From the NCBI RefSeq assembly GCF_040939455.1, contig NC_134109.1, forward strand, positions 68,550,501-68,614,500: a DNA stretch of 64,000 nucleotides, read 5' to 3'. The number at the start of each line of letters is the position of its first letter. The stretch's first letter is position 1. The notes under the pieces are model-generated. The model was given only the letters and a program-made list of their open reading frames with translations, did not search any database and was not told the origin of the DNA. Both the position numbers and the translations under genes were made by a program. This stretch comes from Microcebus murinus (taxonomy: Eukaryota > Chordata > Mammalia > Primates > Cheirogaleidae). Below are positions 55,712-64,000 of the stretch, in pieces.

Positions 55712-55899
55712 CAAGCACCTTGCGAGGTGAGGAGAAGTGCAGTCAAATGAGTCTCCTTGAGTAGTGCACAGCAGGAGTGGAAGTGGGGGTGCTGCACCCC
55801 GTGATCAAGCACCTTGCGAGGTAAGGAGAAGTGCAGTCAAATGAGTCTCCTTGAGTAGTGCACAGCAGGAGTGGAAGTGGGGGTGCTGCACCCCGTGAT
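55712..55899 (+). repeat. 94-bp tandem duplication, two copies
   Basis: Copy 1 is 55712-55805 and copy 2 is 55806-55899. By eye they differ at one base (gaggtgagg / gaggtaagg). Confidence 0.95.
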
Positions 55900-56830
55900 C
55901 AGCTCTAAGGCAGGCACCACAGGACCTGGTGCTGAGAGGCACAGGGGAGGTATGTGAGCCAGCCCCAAGCCAGGGCTCCTGGTCACCTACAGCCCCAGCT
56001 CTGGGCTCATGTCCTCCGGGAAGCCTGCATGCAGCCCCACACATGGCAGCTCCCCCGTTAGGTGCTCACCCAACACACATGCCTCTGCATAAGGGCAGAG
56101 CACTTGGCAGAGTTGTAATTTTGCATTTGCTTATGTGATTATTTCTATCATCCAGAAAGTTCTGTTGGGCATGTTGGACAGCCCTGCTCTAGGCTGTAAG
56201 CTCCATGAGGACAGGGACTGTGTCGGTGTTTGGCTCACTGCCACAGCTCCCGCCCTAGCATGGTGTCCAGCACAGAAGGCTCTCAGTCACTGTTGTCGAA
56301 TGGATCCATGGGACAGGGAAAGGGTGAGGGCTGAATCCTCCCCCAAAGGAGCAGCTCCTCTTTCCTGGGACAGGTTCTTTGTCTCCTGTGTTCCTCTATC
56401 GGCCAAAGCAGCCCATCCCTGCCCAGGACCCCAACAGTCTCACCTTGTTCCATGGCTTCTGTTTCCCACTTGACATAGAAAGAACTTCAGGGCTACTGCC
56501 TCCTGGCACCACTCACATTATATATGCCCACAATGCAGTGCGATGGTGCCCCCTGGAGTTGTGCAGTGGCCCTACCAGACAGGGAGCTTCTTGGCTACAT
56601 CCCAGCCCCACCAGTGCTCTGGGCCATTTTAAGCCAACATGTCATCATCACCTACCACCGTGCAGTGCCTGGCTTCTGTAACAGAGGCTCCAGTTCTGGC
56701 TGGCCCAAGAAGTTTTTCCAGCTTTTCAGCCCCATTTCCTGGTTGCTTTCCCTTCAACTCTTCCCCCAGGGATGACAACCTGAGTCAGCATCTACCACAC
56801 CCTGGGTGAAATAGGATGCTCTGTCGTGGG
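55900..56830. other. Intergenic DNA with L2 piece
   Basis: An L2-like fragment at about 56185-56300 ('ctgtaagctccatgaggaca'). The rest is unclassified, and no gene is seen. Confidence 0.5.
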
Positions 56831-57097
56831 GACTTTCCCTCTGGGGCCCTGCCCTCCCCTCTCACCGGCCAGCCTGTCTCCTCTTCCCCAGCCTGGAAGT
56901 GTGCTATGCGTACCTGGTAGCCCACTAGCCATCGAGGAGTTTCCCCAGCCGGACTCAGAAGGAAGTGGGAGCCAGGAGGAAAGAATCGAAGGACCCTGAG
57001 AGAACAGGCAGTGGTGGAAGAATTTCTTGGGCTCTGAGTCACTCTAGTTTCTTGGTCCATCCCAGGGATCAAAATCTTTTAGAACTTCAGGGTGGAG
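56831..57097 (+). repeat. Source segment of a local dispersed duplication
   Basis: Starts 'gactttccctctggggccct' and ends 'gaacttcagggtggag'. A copy lacking an inner ~66 bases lies at 58102-58305. Confidence 0.85.
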
Positions 57098-57291
57098 AGA
57101 CTCTGGTTCTTGAATGTCCTCTACTATATTGTCACAAAGTAATTGACCAACACATGCTTGATTGCCTCTCACGATGGTGAGCTTACCGCCTCTCACTGAG
57201 GCCCATTCCACCTTTGGGAAGCTTTAATTATTAGAAAGTCCCTTTTGTTCTAGTAGAGTCAGTAAAAAAATAAGAGAAAGAGGCCAGGTGC

Positions 57292-57614
57292 GGTGGCTCA
57301 CGCCTGTAATCCTAGCACTGCAGGAGGCCGAGGTGGGAGGATCGCTTAAGGTCAGAAGTTCAAGACTAGCCTGAGCAAAAGTGAGACCCCATCTCTATTA
57401 AAAATAGAAAGAAATTAGTCAGACAACTAAAAATATATAGAAAAAATTATCCGGCGTGGTAGTGCCTGCTTGTAGTCCCAGCTACTCAGGAGGCTGAGGC
57501 AGAAGGATTGCTTGAGCCCAGGAGTTTGAGATTGCTGTGAGCTAGGCTGATGCCACAGCACTCTAACCTGGGCAACAGAGTGAGACTCTGTCTCAAAAAA
57601 AATAAATAAATAAA
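57292..57614 (+). mobile_element. Alu SINE
   Basis: Full-length Alu with AAAT-repeat tail; taagagaaag flanks both ends. Confidence 0.93.
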
Positions 57615-57685
57615 TAAGAGAAAGAAAGAAAAAGAAAGTCCTTCTTGCCCAACTTTTCTGAGTAAAAAGAAAGAAAGAAAGTCCT
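57615..57685. repeat. (AAAG)n purine-rich simple repeat
   Basis: Repeated GAAAGAAA units, including two near-copies of 'gaaagtccttctt', next to the Alu tail. Confidence 0.75.
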
Positions 57686-57739
57686 TCTTCAAATGAATCT
57701 ACATCCTTTCACTCACTGAGATTTTTTTGGGGGGGGTGC

Positions 57740-58510
57740 AGTTTGAGACAGAGTCTCACTCTGTCACCCAGGCTACAATGCAGTGGCATCATCATAGCTC
57801 ACTGCAACCTTGTACTCCTGAGCTCAAGCAATTCTCCAAAGACCAAATATGATTCTTATACCATGTCACATTTTATGTCTGTCAATGGTTCCAAAATATC
57901 TTCTTAACAATTGTTGGCATGAAGTCAAGATTGCCTTCAAAACAAAATATAGGCTGGGCTCAGTAGCTCACACCTGTAATACTAACACTCTGAGAGGCCG
58001 AGGTGGGAGGATCGCTTGAGGTCAGGAATTTGAGACCAGCGTGAGCAAGAGTGAGACCCCATCTCTACTAAAAACAGAAAAAATTATCTGGGCGTGGTCC
58101 AGACTTTCCCTCTGGGGCCCTGCCCTCCCCTCTCACCAGCCAGCCTGTCTCCTCCTCTTCCCCAGCCTGGAAGTGTGCTATGCATACCTGGTAGCCCACC
58201 AGCCATCGAGGAATTTCAGTGGTGGAAGAATTTCTTGGGCTCTGAGTCACTCTAGTTTCTTGGTCCATCCCAGGGATCAAAATCTTTTAGAACTTCAGGG
58301 TGGAGTCCCAGCTACTAGGGAGGCTGAGGCAGGAGGATCGCCTGAGCCCAGGAGTTTGAGGTTGCTGTGAGCTAGGCTGACGCCATGTAGTCTAGCACGG
58401 ACAGCAGAGTGAGACTCTGTCTCAAAAAAAAAAAAAGCAACTTTCCTGCCTCAGCCTCCTGAGTAGCTGGGACTATGGGACTACAGGCACTTGCCACCAC
58501 ACCCTGCTAA
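57740..58510 (-). mobile_element. Reverse Alu split in two by a 600-bp insertion
   Basis: The left part runs 57740-57836 (tttgagacagagtctcactc to caagcaattctcc). The matching continuation resumes at about 58442 (cctgcctcagcctcctgagt) and runs to about 58510. The inserted block 57837-58437 holds ~115 bases of non-Alu DNA and a forward Alu. Confidence 0.75.
57952..58433 (+). mobile_element. Forward Alu carrying a foreign 204-bp segment
   Basis: The Alu left half (aggctgggctcagtagctca) runs to 'ctgggcgtgg', breaks at about 58101, and resumes at 58306 with 'tcccagctactagggaggct' to the A tail. The segment between is a copy of 56831-57097. Confidence 0.85.
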
Positions 58511-60760
58511 ATCACTGGTATTTATTCTTTGCTCTCAAGATACAAAGAATCAATGCAGTCTCTGTTTCAGAAGTTTGAAGACCATTATCATCTGCCCCTG
58601 AGTCTCTCTCCCAGTTCATCATACCCCTGTCCTCCCCCGATCATGGGCTCTACTCACCAACCTGATTTCTCCCTCAGGACTCTACATTTTGCCCCTATCC
58701 CTCTCAAAATGGACTACACACTCCCAATAGGGTCTGATGACCACAAAGTCTGGGGCCTATAAGCCCCATTGTTCTGGGTACAGAAGCCTCTTAGTGCAGC
58801 TCAAAGTCATGCTAGTGCTTTTAGCAAGCAAATCACAGGATCCACTCCTACCAACCCTGTGCCAGCTAGCATCCCCCTGTCTTTGCATGTTGTTGTTATT
58901 TCACCTGCCATACATCTTGCTCTTGTGCAGCTGATTTATCTGAGGACCTGAAAACTAACTATATTCCTATTCAGTGCCATCTGGTCAAATCTGGCCCAAC
59001 AATCAGGCCAGATTCCATCACTCAGTATTCCCCTCAACTACACGTTATCAAGCTTCATTATGAGAGCGGCACCAATGTGCTCATCCGACACGTCACTGAA
59101 AAAAATGTCACCACTAGGGACTTCCAACCAGGTTGACAAAGACACATTAATTATTACTATTTGCAGACGGGTGTCCTGCCAGTTGTAACTGTATCTACTA
59201 TTCTATCATCCCATTCACAGTTCACCATTTGGTTACTCAACATATCCTGAGACAGGGTTAACAGGTGCAAAAGCACTGAGATAACCATTTGGAAACCTGG
59301 TCCCAACCCTGGCTCCAGAGAGTATCTCTGGGCTGCGGGGGATCCGTCAAGTCCTCCCCCGCTCTGACATCCTGTTCTGTAGTGGTCAAGGTTAGAAAGA
59401 ATCAGGAAGCTGGGGGCAGTGGTCAAGGTTAGAAAGAATCAGGAAGCTGGGGGCAGTGGCGGGTCCCTGTTGCAAGAGATGAGAATTGGGCACTTCCATC
59501 AGTGCTTCCAGGAAGCTGCAACTCTGCCCACATTTGCTGCATAGCAGGCACCCTGCTCTGCTCTTCTCCTTTCGTTTCCTTGACCACACTCATGCTGACC
59601 TCAGCTTCCCCTTGTGTCCCTGAGGTGTCCCCCATCCAAACGTCACACTGATCACTTGGTAGCCTGCTGAGCTGTGGCCCCAAGCAGATTCAGACCATCA
59701 AGCCGTGTTGCCTACACTTACTGGCCCCCTCCCTGTGAGGCCAGCCACCCAGCACCCCACCCCTGCTTCCTAGAGGGCTCCCCACTCCCCGCCTTGGCCA
59801 GCCCCAGCAGAGCATGCTGGGCAAGGCGAGGCTGGAGGGAGAGTGAGCAAGACTGTGTCGTCTGGAATCAGCTTGAGCATGGGGCCAGGCTCTGTCACTT
59901 CCAAACTGTGTGGGCTTGGCACACTCAGTTTCTTGTCTCATGGCTATAAAGCCTTTAGTCATTATTGTTTCTCATTAATAATGGTTTCAAGATCACAGAA
60001 GTTCTCTTCCTCTCTGTTTCTGTATCTCTTTTGCCCTGGTTGCTCTGCCCTGCACCCTCAGCCCTACCCTCGCCATGCTCTGCCGAAGCTTGTTTGTGGG
60101 TTCCCTCACCTCCCCTCTGCCCGGACTCCCCTGGAGCACCCACTCTCTGCCGTGTGGCAATGACTGCCTGCGCACACCTCACGCCCACGCCGACCTCTTC
60201 TGCCGTGACCTCTCAGCCTCTCTCCAGGCAAGTATTTTTTGCTGCCTCAGGACATCTCCGCAGTAAACTGAACATGCTAGAAGTAGCCTTTTCTCTTCTG
60301 ACGCAACCCTCCCTCTCCCACCCATGTCCCAAGACCTCTATGAGCACCACAAACACTCAAGTCTCTCGGCTTTACAGCCTGCGAGTCCACCTCAGAGTCG
60401 CCTTCGTCTCTGCATCGCAGTCCCACCTGCTACCGAATCCTGCCTAATGTGTCTTAGAAATAGCCCTTCTCCTCCCCGCCCTCATCCCACCCCGCACCAG
60501 GCTGCAGGGACATGCATCTAGATTCCAAGTTCTGCCTAAACACCCCTGAATAGGGGTCTTCCAGCCTTTCCCACACTGACCTCCACTCATCGTGTTTCCA
60601 GTTCCCCCACTAAACCACTCTCTGTCGCTGCGGCTGGGGGAGTTTTGAAATAGGAGGACCAGGACTCTATGCTTAGGATTTGTGCACTTTTAGTACGTAT
60701 ATTATGCTTCATTGACAAGTTTTCCAGGAAGAATAAAAGAAGCATCAGGAGTTTAAGGGA
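58511..60760. other. Intergenic DNA, no gene seen
   Basis: Unique sequence with one short tandem duplication (59381-59454). Open frames here are short and lack splice or promoter support. Confidence 0.5.
59381..59454 (+). repeat. 37-bp perfect tandem duplication
   Basis: 'agtggtcaaggttagaaaga...' is repeated immediately with period 37 (59381-59417, 59418-59454); the two copies are identical by eye. Confidence 0.95.
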
Positions 60761-61080
60761 AGGCGGGGTGTGGTGGCTCACATCTATAATCCTAGCACTC
60801 TAGGAGGCTGAGGTGGGAGGATTGCTTGAGGTCAGGAGTTCAAGACCAGCCTGAGAAAGAGTGAGACCCCATCTCTACTACAAATAGAAAAAATTATCCA
60901 GGCAACCAAAAATAGAAACAAAAAATTAGCTAGGCATGGCGGAGCATGCCTGTAGTCCCAGCTACTCGGGAGGCTGAGGCAGGAGAATCACTTGAGCCCA
61001 GGAGTTTGAGGTTGCTGTAAGCTAGGCTGACACCATGGCACTTTAGCATAGGTGACAGAGTGAGACTGTCTCAAAAAAAA
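60761..61080 (+). mobile_element. Alu SINE, older
   Basis: Full-length diverged Alu; target duplication gagtttaaggg. Confidence 0.92.
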
Positions 61081-61224
61081 ATGAGTTTAAGGGGAAAAAA
61101 ACTGTAAGCCCCTATATGTCACCAGATATAGAACAAGTTCCTCTTAACTTGTGTCTGTGTGAGGTGCCCCTTCTGTGGGCCACTGTGGACCCCTGTCCTA
61201 CTCCAGCTTACCTGTCTCACCCAC

Positions 61225-61415
61225 AAGACCTGTTCTGTCCAATACTAGCCTCTAGCTGCATGTGGCTATTAAATTTAAATTAATTAAAATTAAATGCAAA
61301 ATTAAAAATTCAGTTCCTCAGTCACACTAGCCACATTTCACGTGCTCAGTAGCCACATGGGCTAACGGCAACTGTACATTCCCATTGACACAGAACGTGC
61401 TATTGGACAGTGCTG
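61225..61415. mobile_element. MER-type hAT DNA transposon, second copy
   Basis: Ends 'tctgtccaatactagc' and 'gctattggacagtgctg' form inverted repeats. The middle has 'actagccacatttcacgtgc' and an AT-rich core as in the copy at 19770. Confidence 0.7.
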
Positions 61416-61419
61416 CGCT

Positions 61420-61540
61420 AGACAGTAAGGTCTGGAAAGCAGAGACCTGTCTTTCTGGTCCAGCCTTGGATCCCTGGGTCCCAGCACACTTTAGGCCCAG
61501 CTCTGATGCTATCAATAAATATCAAGTAATTGAATGCATT
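61420..61540 (+). repeat. L2-like fragment
   Basis: 'gtaaggtctggaaagcagag' to 'caataaatatcaagtaattg' follows the L2 3' end order. Confidence 0.5.
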
Positions 61541-61899
61541 CACACATTGCCACACACTACCCACGACCCAGAGATCACTCCAGTAGGCACTGGAGCTACT
61601 GCCCCCTACTTCTGCCCTTGCCTGCACACCATGGCTTCTGGCCAGGCTCTGACTGCAGCCCTGACCACAGGCTCATGGTTGCTTTCCTCCTTCCAAACCA
61701 CTTCTGGGCTGTGATTGGCTCAGAGTCCTAGAGGCATTGTGAGTGTGTGTGCGCGAGTGTGAGAGTGTGTGTGTTGGGAGCAGGAGTAGAGAATGGCCTG
61801 GCAGAGTGAAGAGACCAGGGTTCCAGGTCTCAAGAAGCTCAAGTTCAGGCCTCTGGCAATGGCTGTTCCCATCTACGCAGCAGACAGACACCCTGGCTT

Positions 61900-62065
61900 T
61901 AATTTGAATTCTGGGCTGTGCGTCCTCCCAGCTCAGTGATTTTGGGCAAGATACTCAACCTCTGTGAACTCAATACATGCGTTGTTGCTTCATTGTAAAA
62001 TATGGTCAATAATACCTACTTCTCACAGGTAGTGAGTGCATTAAAGAAGATGTCTGGGGCTCTGC
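61900..62065 (+). repeat. MIR SINE
   Basis: 'gattttgggcaagatactca' and 'caataatacctacttctcac' in MIR order. The stretch 62066-62680 shows nothing recognisable. Confidence 0.7.
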
Positions 62066-62689
62066 CAATACTCAATTATTGCTTATTCCTTTCTCTACAC
62101 AGAGGGCAGTAAAATCCCTTCCTCGAACATTATTCAGATTGCAGCTCTCAGACACCTGCATGGTCCCCACTTATCCTGCATAGGAGGCCAAAGGTAACTC
62201 CTGACAGCTCCTTTTGCCTTCAGGCCAGAGGCTTGTGATCAATTCCACTGCTCTTATCTCCAAAGGCACCTGACTCAGCTTCCTTCTGCCAGCCGTATAA
62301 GGTGGTTTGGCTTCCTCTCTCCACCTTCACATCACATTACATGCCCGAAATGCCCTTCCTGCCCCCTCTTTCCAAAACCCAGGCCCTGCCTTCCCAGATG
62401 CAGATTTTTTCATGAGACTCACTTCCTCTCTTAAGCCTGCTTGACTCAACCTTTCCAGTTTCAAGATTGCTAAACACTAAAAATATTTCATGCTTATTTC
62501 AGCCTTCATCCGCCCCCTTTCCTCCTCCTTTAGTGACTATGATGTAAGAATGTACCTGGCAAGTCTGCACCTGTGGGCATCTGTGTTCCCAGGTACCTGG
62601 TTGTACACATGAGTGTGTATGGAGCAGGAAACAAGAGCAGATGGTAACCAAGAAAAAAACAAGCTTGTGGTGAGGTGGGAGGGCTGGAC

Positions 62690-62860
62690 CAGATCAGATA
62701 TAGGACCTATTTGGTCACTTACTACATGGGTGGCCCCCAGCAAGTGACATAATCTTTCTGAGCCTCAGTTTCCTTGCATGTTTGTCATGAAGATCAGAAA
62801 TAATAATAACAATTATTATTATTGCTATGATTACTATTTACTGAGCCCTTAGTATAGGCA
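62690..62860 (+). repeat. MIR SINE
   Basis: 'ctgagcctcagtttccttgc' preceded by a 'agcaagtgacataatc' segment; ends in an AAT-rich run. Confidence 0.7.
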
Positions 62861-63475
62861 CTGTTCTAAGCACTTTACATAGATTCTTTTATTTAATCTT
62901 AACTTCAACCCTAGCAGCTAGATAATATTATTTTTCCTATGTTACTGATGAAGAAATTGAGACACAGGCCGGGTGCCATGGCTCACACCTGTAATCATAA
63001 CACTTTGGGAGGTTGAGGCAAGAGGATCGCTTAATGTCAGAAGTTCAAGACCAGCCTTAGCAAGAGTGAGACCCTGTCTCTACTAAAAACAGAAAAATTT
63101 AGCCAGGTCTGGTGGCCGTACCTGTAGTCCTAGTTACTCTGGGGGCTGAGGCAGGAGGATCGCTTGAGCCCAGGAGTTTGAGGTTGCTGTGAGCTAGGCT
63201 GATGCCATGGTATACTAGCCCTGGCAACAGAGAAAAGAAAAGGAATAGGAAAAGGAGAAGGGAAGGGAAAATAAAGAAGGAAGGAAGGAAGGTGAGGGAA
63301 GAAGAAAGGGATGGAGCGGGGAGGGAGAGAGGGAGGGAGGGAGGGAGGTAGTAAGAAAGGAAGAAGAAAAGAAGTGAAATTGAGACACAGAGGAAACTCA
63401 ACACAGAGGTTGAACAACTTGCCCCAGGTCACACAGCTAGTAAGTGGGAAAGCCAGGATTTGTATCCAGACAGCT
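62840..63475 (-). repeat. MIR (reverse) split by an Alu
   Basis: 'gaagaaattgagacacag' stops at the Alu and recurs at 63374 as the target duplication, after which the MIR continues 'aggtcacacagctagtaagt'. Confidence 0.75.
62967..63373 (+). mobile_element. Alu SINE with purine-rich expanded tail
   Basis: Alu dimer with target duplication gaaattgagacacag. The tail (63226-63372) is not poly-A but (AAGG)n / (GAGG)n over ~145 bases. Confidence 0.9.
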
Positions 63476-63493
63476 GAGACTCAGAGTCCATGT

Positions 63494-63622
63494 TCTTTTT
63501 ATTATTATTTATTTATTTATTTATTTTGAGACAGAGTCTCACTCTGTTGCCCAGGCTAGAGTGAGTGTTGTGGCGTCAGCCTAGCTCACAGCAACCTCAA
63601 ACACCTGGGCTCAAGGAATCCA
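63494..63622 (-). mobile_element. Truncated reverse Alu
   Basis: (TTTA)n tail plus Alu from tttgagacagagtctcactc to about 63622, then unrelated DNA. Confidence 0.85.
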
Positions 63623-63878
63623 TAACCAATAAGGAGTGTGGCTTTCTTCACTCTTTCTTCACTGAGACTACAGGTACACAAGGCCAGGAAAAGTGTCTCT
63701 TTTCTTTTGTAACTTGTTATAGAACCTAAGAAAGAACAGCGTATATACTGGGTACTTTACACACATTTCCAAGGGCTAAGAGAGGTGTAAAAGATATACA
63801 AATGTTTAAAGCAATACTGTCTTACCCAGGTGTGAGTTATGAACACACACATGCCACAAGAACACACACTATTCAAAA

Positions 63879-63882
<4 letters not shown>

Positions 63883-63974
<92 letters not shown>
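63883..63974. repeat. (CT)n-(CA)n compound microsatellite
   Basis: About 60 bases of CT followed by about 30 bases of CA, with no interruption in either run by eye. Confidence 0.97.
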
Positions 63975-63975
<1 letters not shown>

Positions 63976-64000
63976 GCTGGCCACCTTGAAAACCATGAAG

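Noticed and set aside
63099..63432. Minus-strand frames rich in Leu/Pro/Ser
   Set aside because: They translate an Alu and its purine-rich tail.
63757..63996. 79-codon frame with Arg-Glu repeats
   Set aside because: It is a translation of the CT/CA microsatellite.
49711..64000. A further gene (for example RABGGTA) in the last 14 kb
   Set aside because: No exon chain with a recognisable protein was found. As I recall, the human interval after DHRS1 is also gene-free for many kilobases.

Overview
The window is mammalian nuclear DNA, almost certainly from a strepsirrhine primate such as a lemur. Seven intron-containing genes can be read exon by exon with GT/AG borders. The window also holds about 17 Alu-type SINEs. 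Several of these carry a lengthened middle linker (AATTAATTGGCCAACTAATA) that I associate with lemur Alus, not with monkey or ape Alus. The gene order matches human 14q11.2-q12 read in reverse.

Layout: 1-2541 is upstream DNA of RIPK3. RIPK3 (+) has coding span 2542-6096. ADCY4 (+) has coding span 7766-22324 in 25 coding exons. LTB4R/BLT1 (-, 23878-24918) and LTB4R2/BLT2 (-, 28513-29589) are paralogous GPCR genes, each with a single coding exon. CIDEB (+) spans 32900-36019. NOP9 (-) spans 36551-42677 and meets CIDEB tail to tail. DHRS1 (+) spans 43559-49465 and is divergent from NOP9 across a short GC-rich promoter. From 49711 to 64000 I see no gene, only ancient MIR/L2/hAT pieces, Alus, simple repeats and local duplications.

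The genes are neighbours, not an operon, and their roles differ: necroptosis kinase, cAMP synthesis, leukotriene reception (twice), lipid-droplet/lipoprotein biology, ribosome biogenesis, and an ER-type short-chain reductase. Reconstructed protein lengths are RIPK3 489, ADCY4 1077, LTB4R 346, LTB4R2 358, CIDEB 219, NOP9 632 and DHRS1 313 residues. All except RIPK3 and, slightly, LTB4R and NOP9 equal the human lengths I remember.

No new system was found. The observations most worth checking are: an in-frame TGA that cuts off the conserved RIPK3 C-terminal tail just after the RHIM; a Gly-to-Cys change in the ADCY4 C2 catalytic core; a 204-bp fragment copied 1.3 kb downstream into the middle of an Alu that itself splits another Alu; a near-perfect 94-bp tandem duplication; and a direct repeat flanking ADCY4 coding exon 20. 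Family and human comparisons are from memory; no database search was run.
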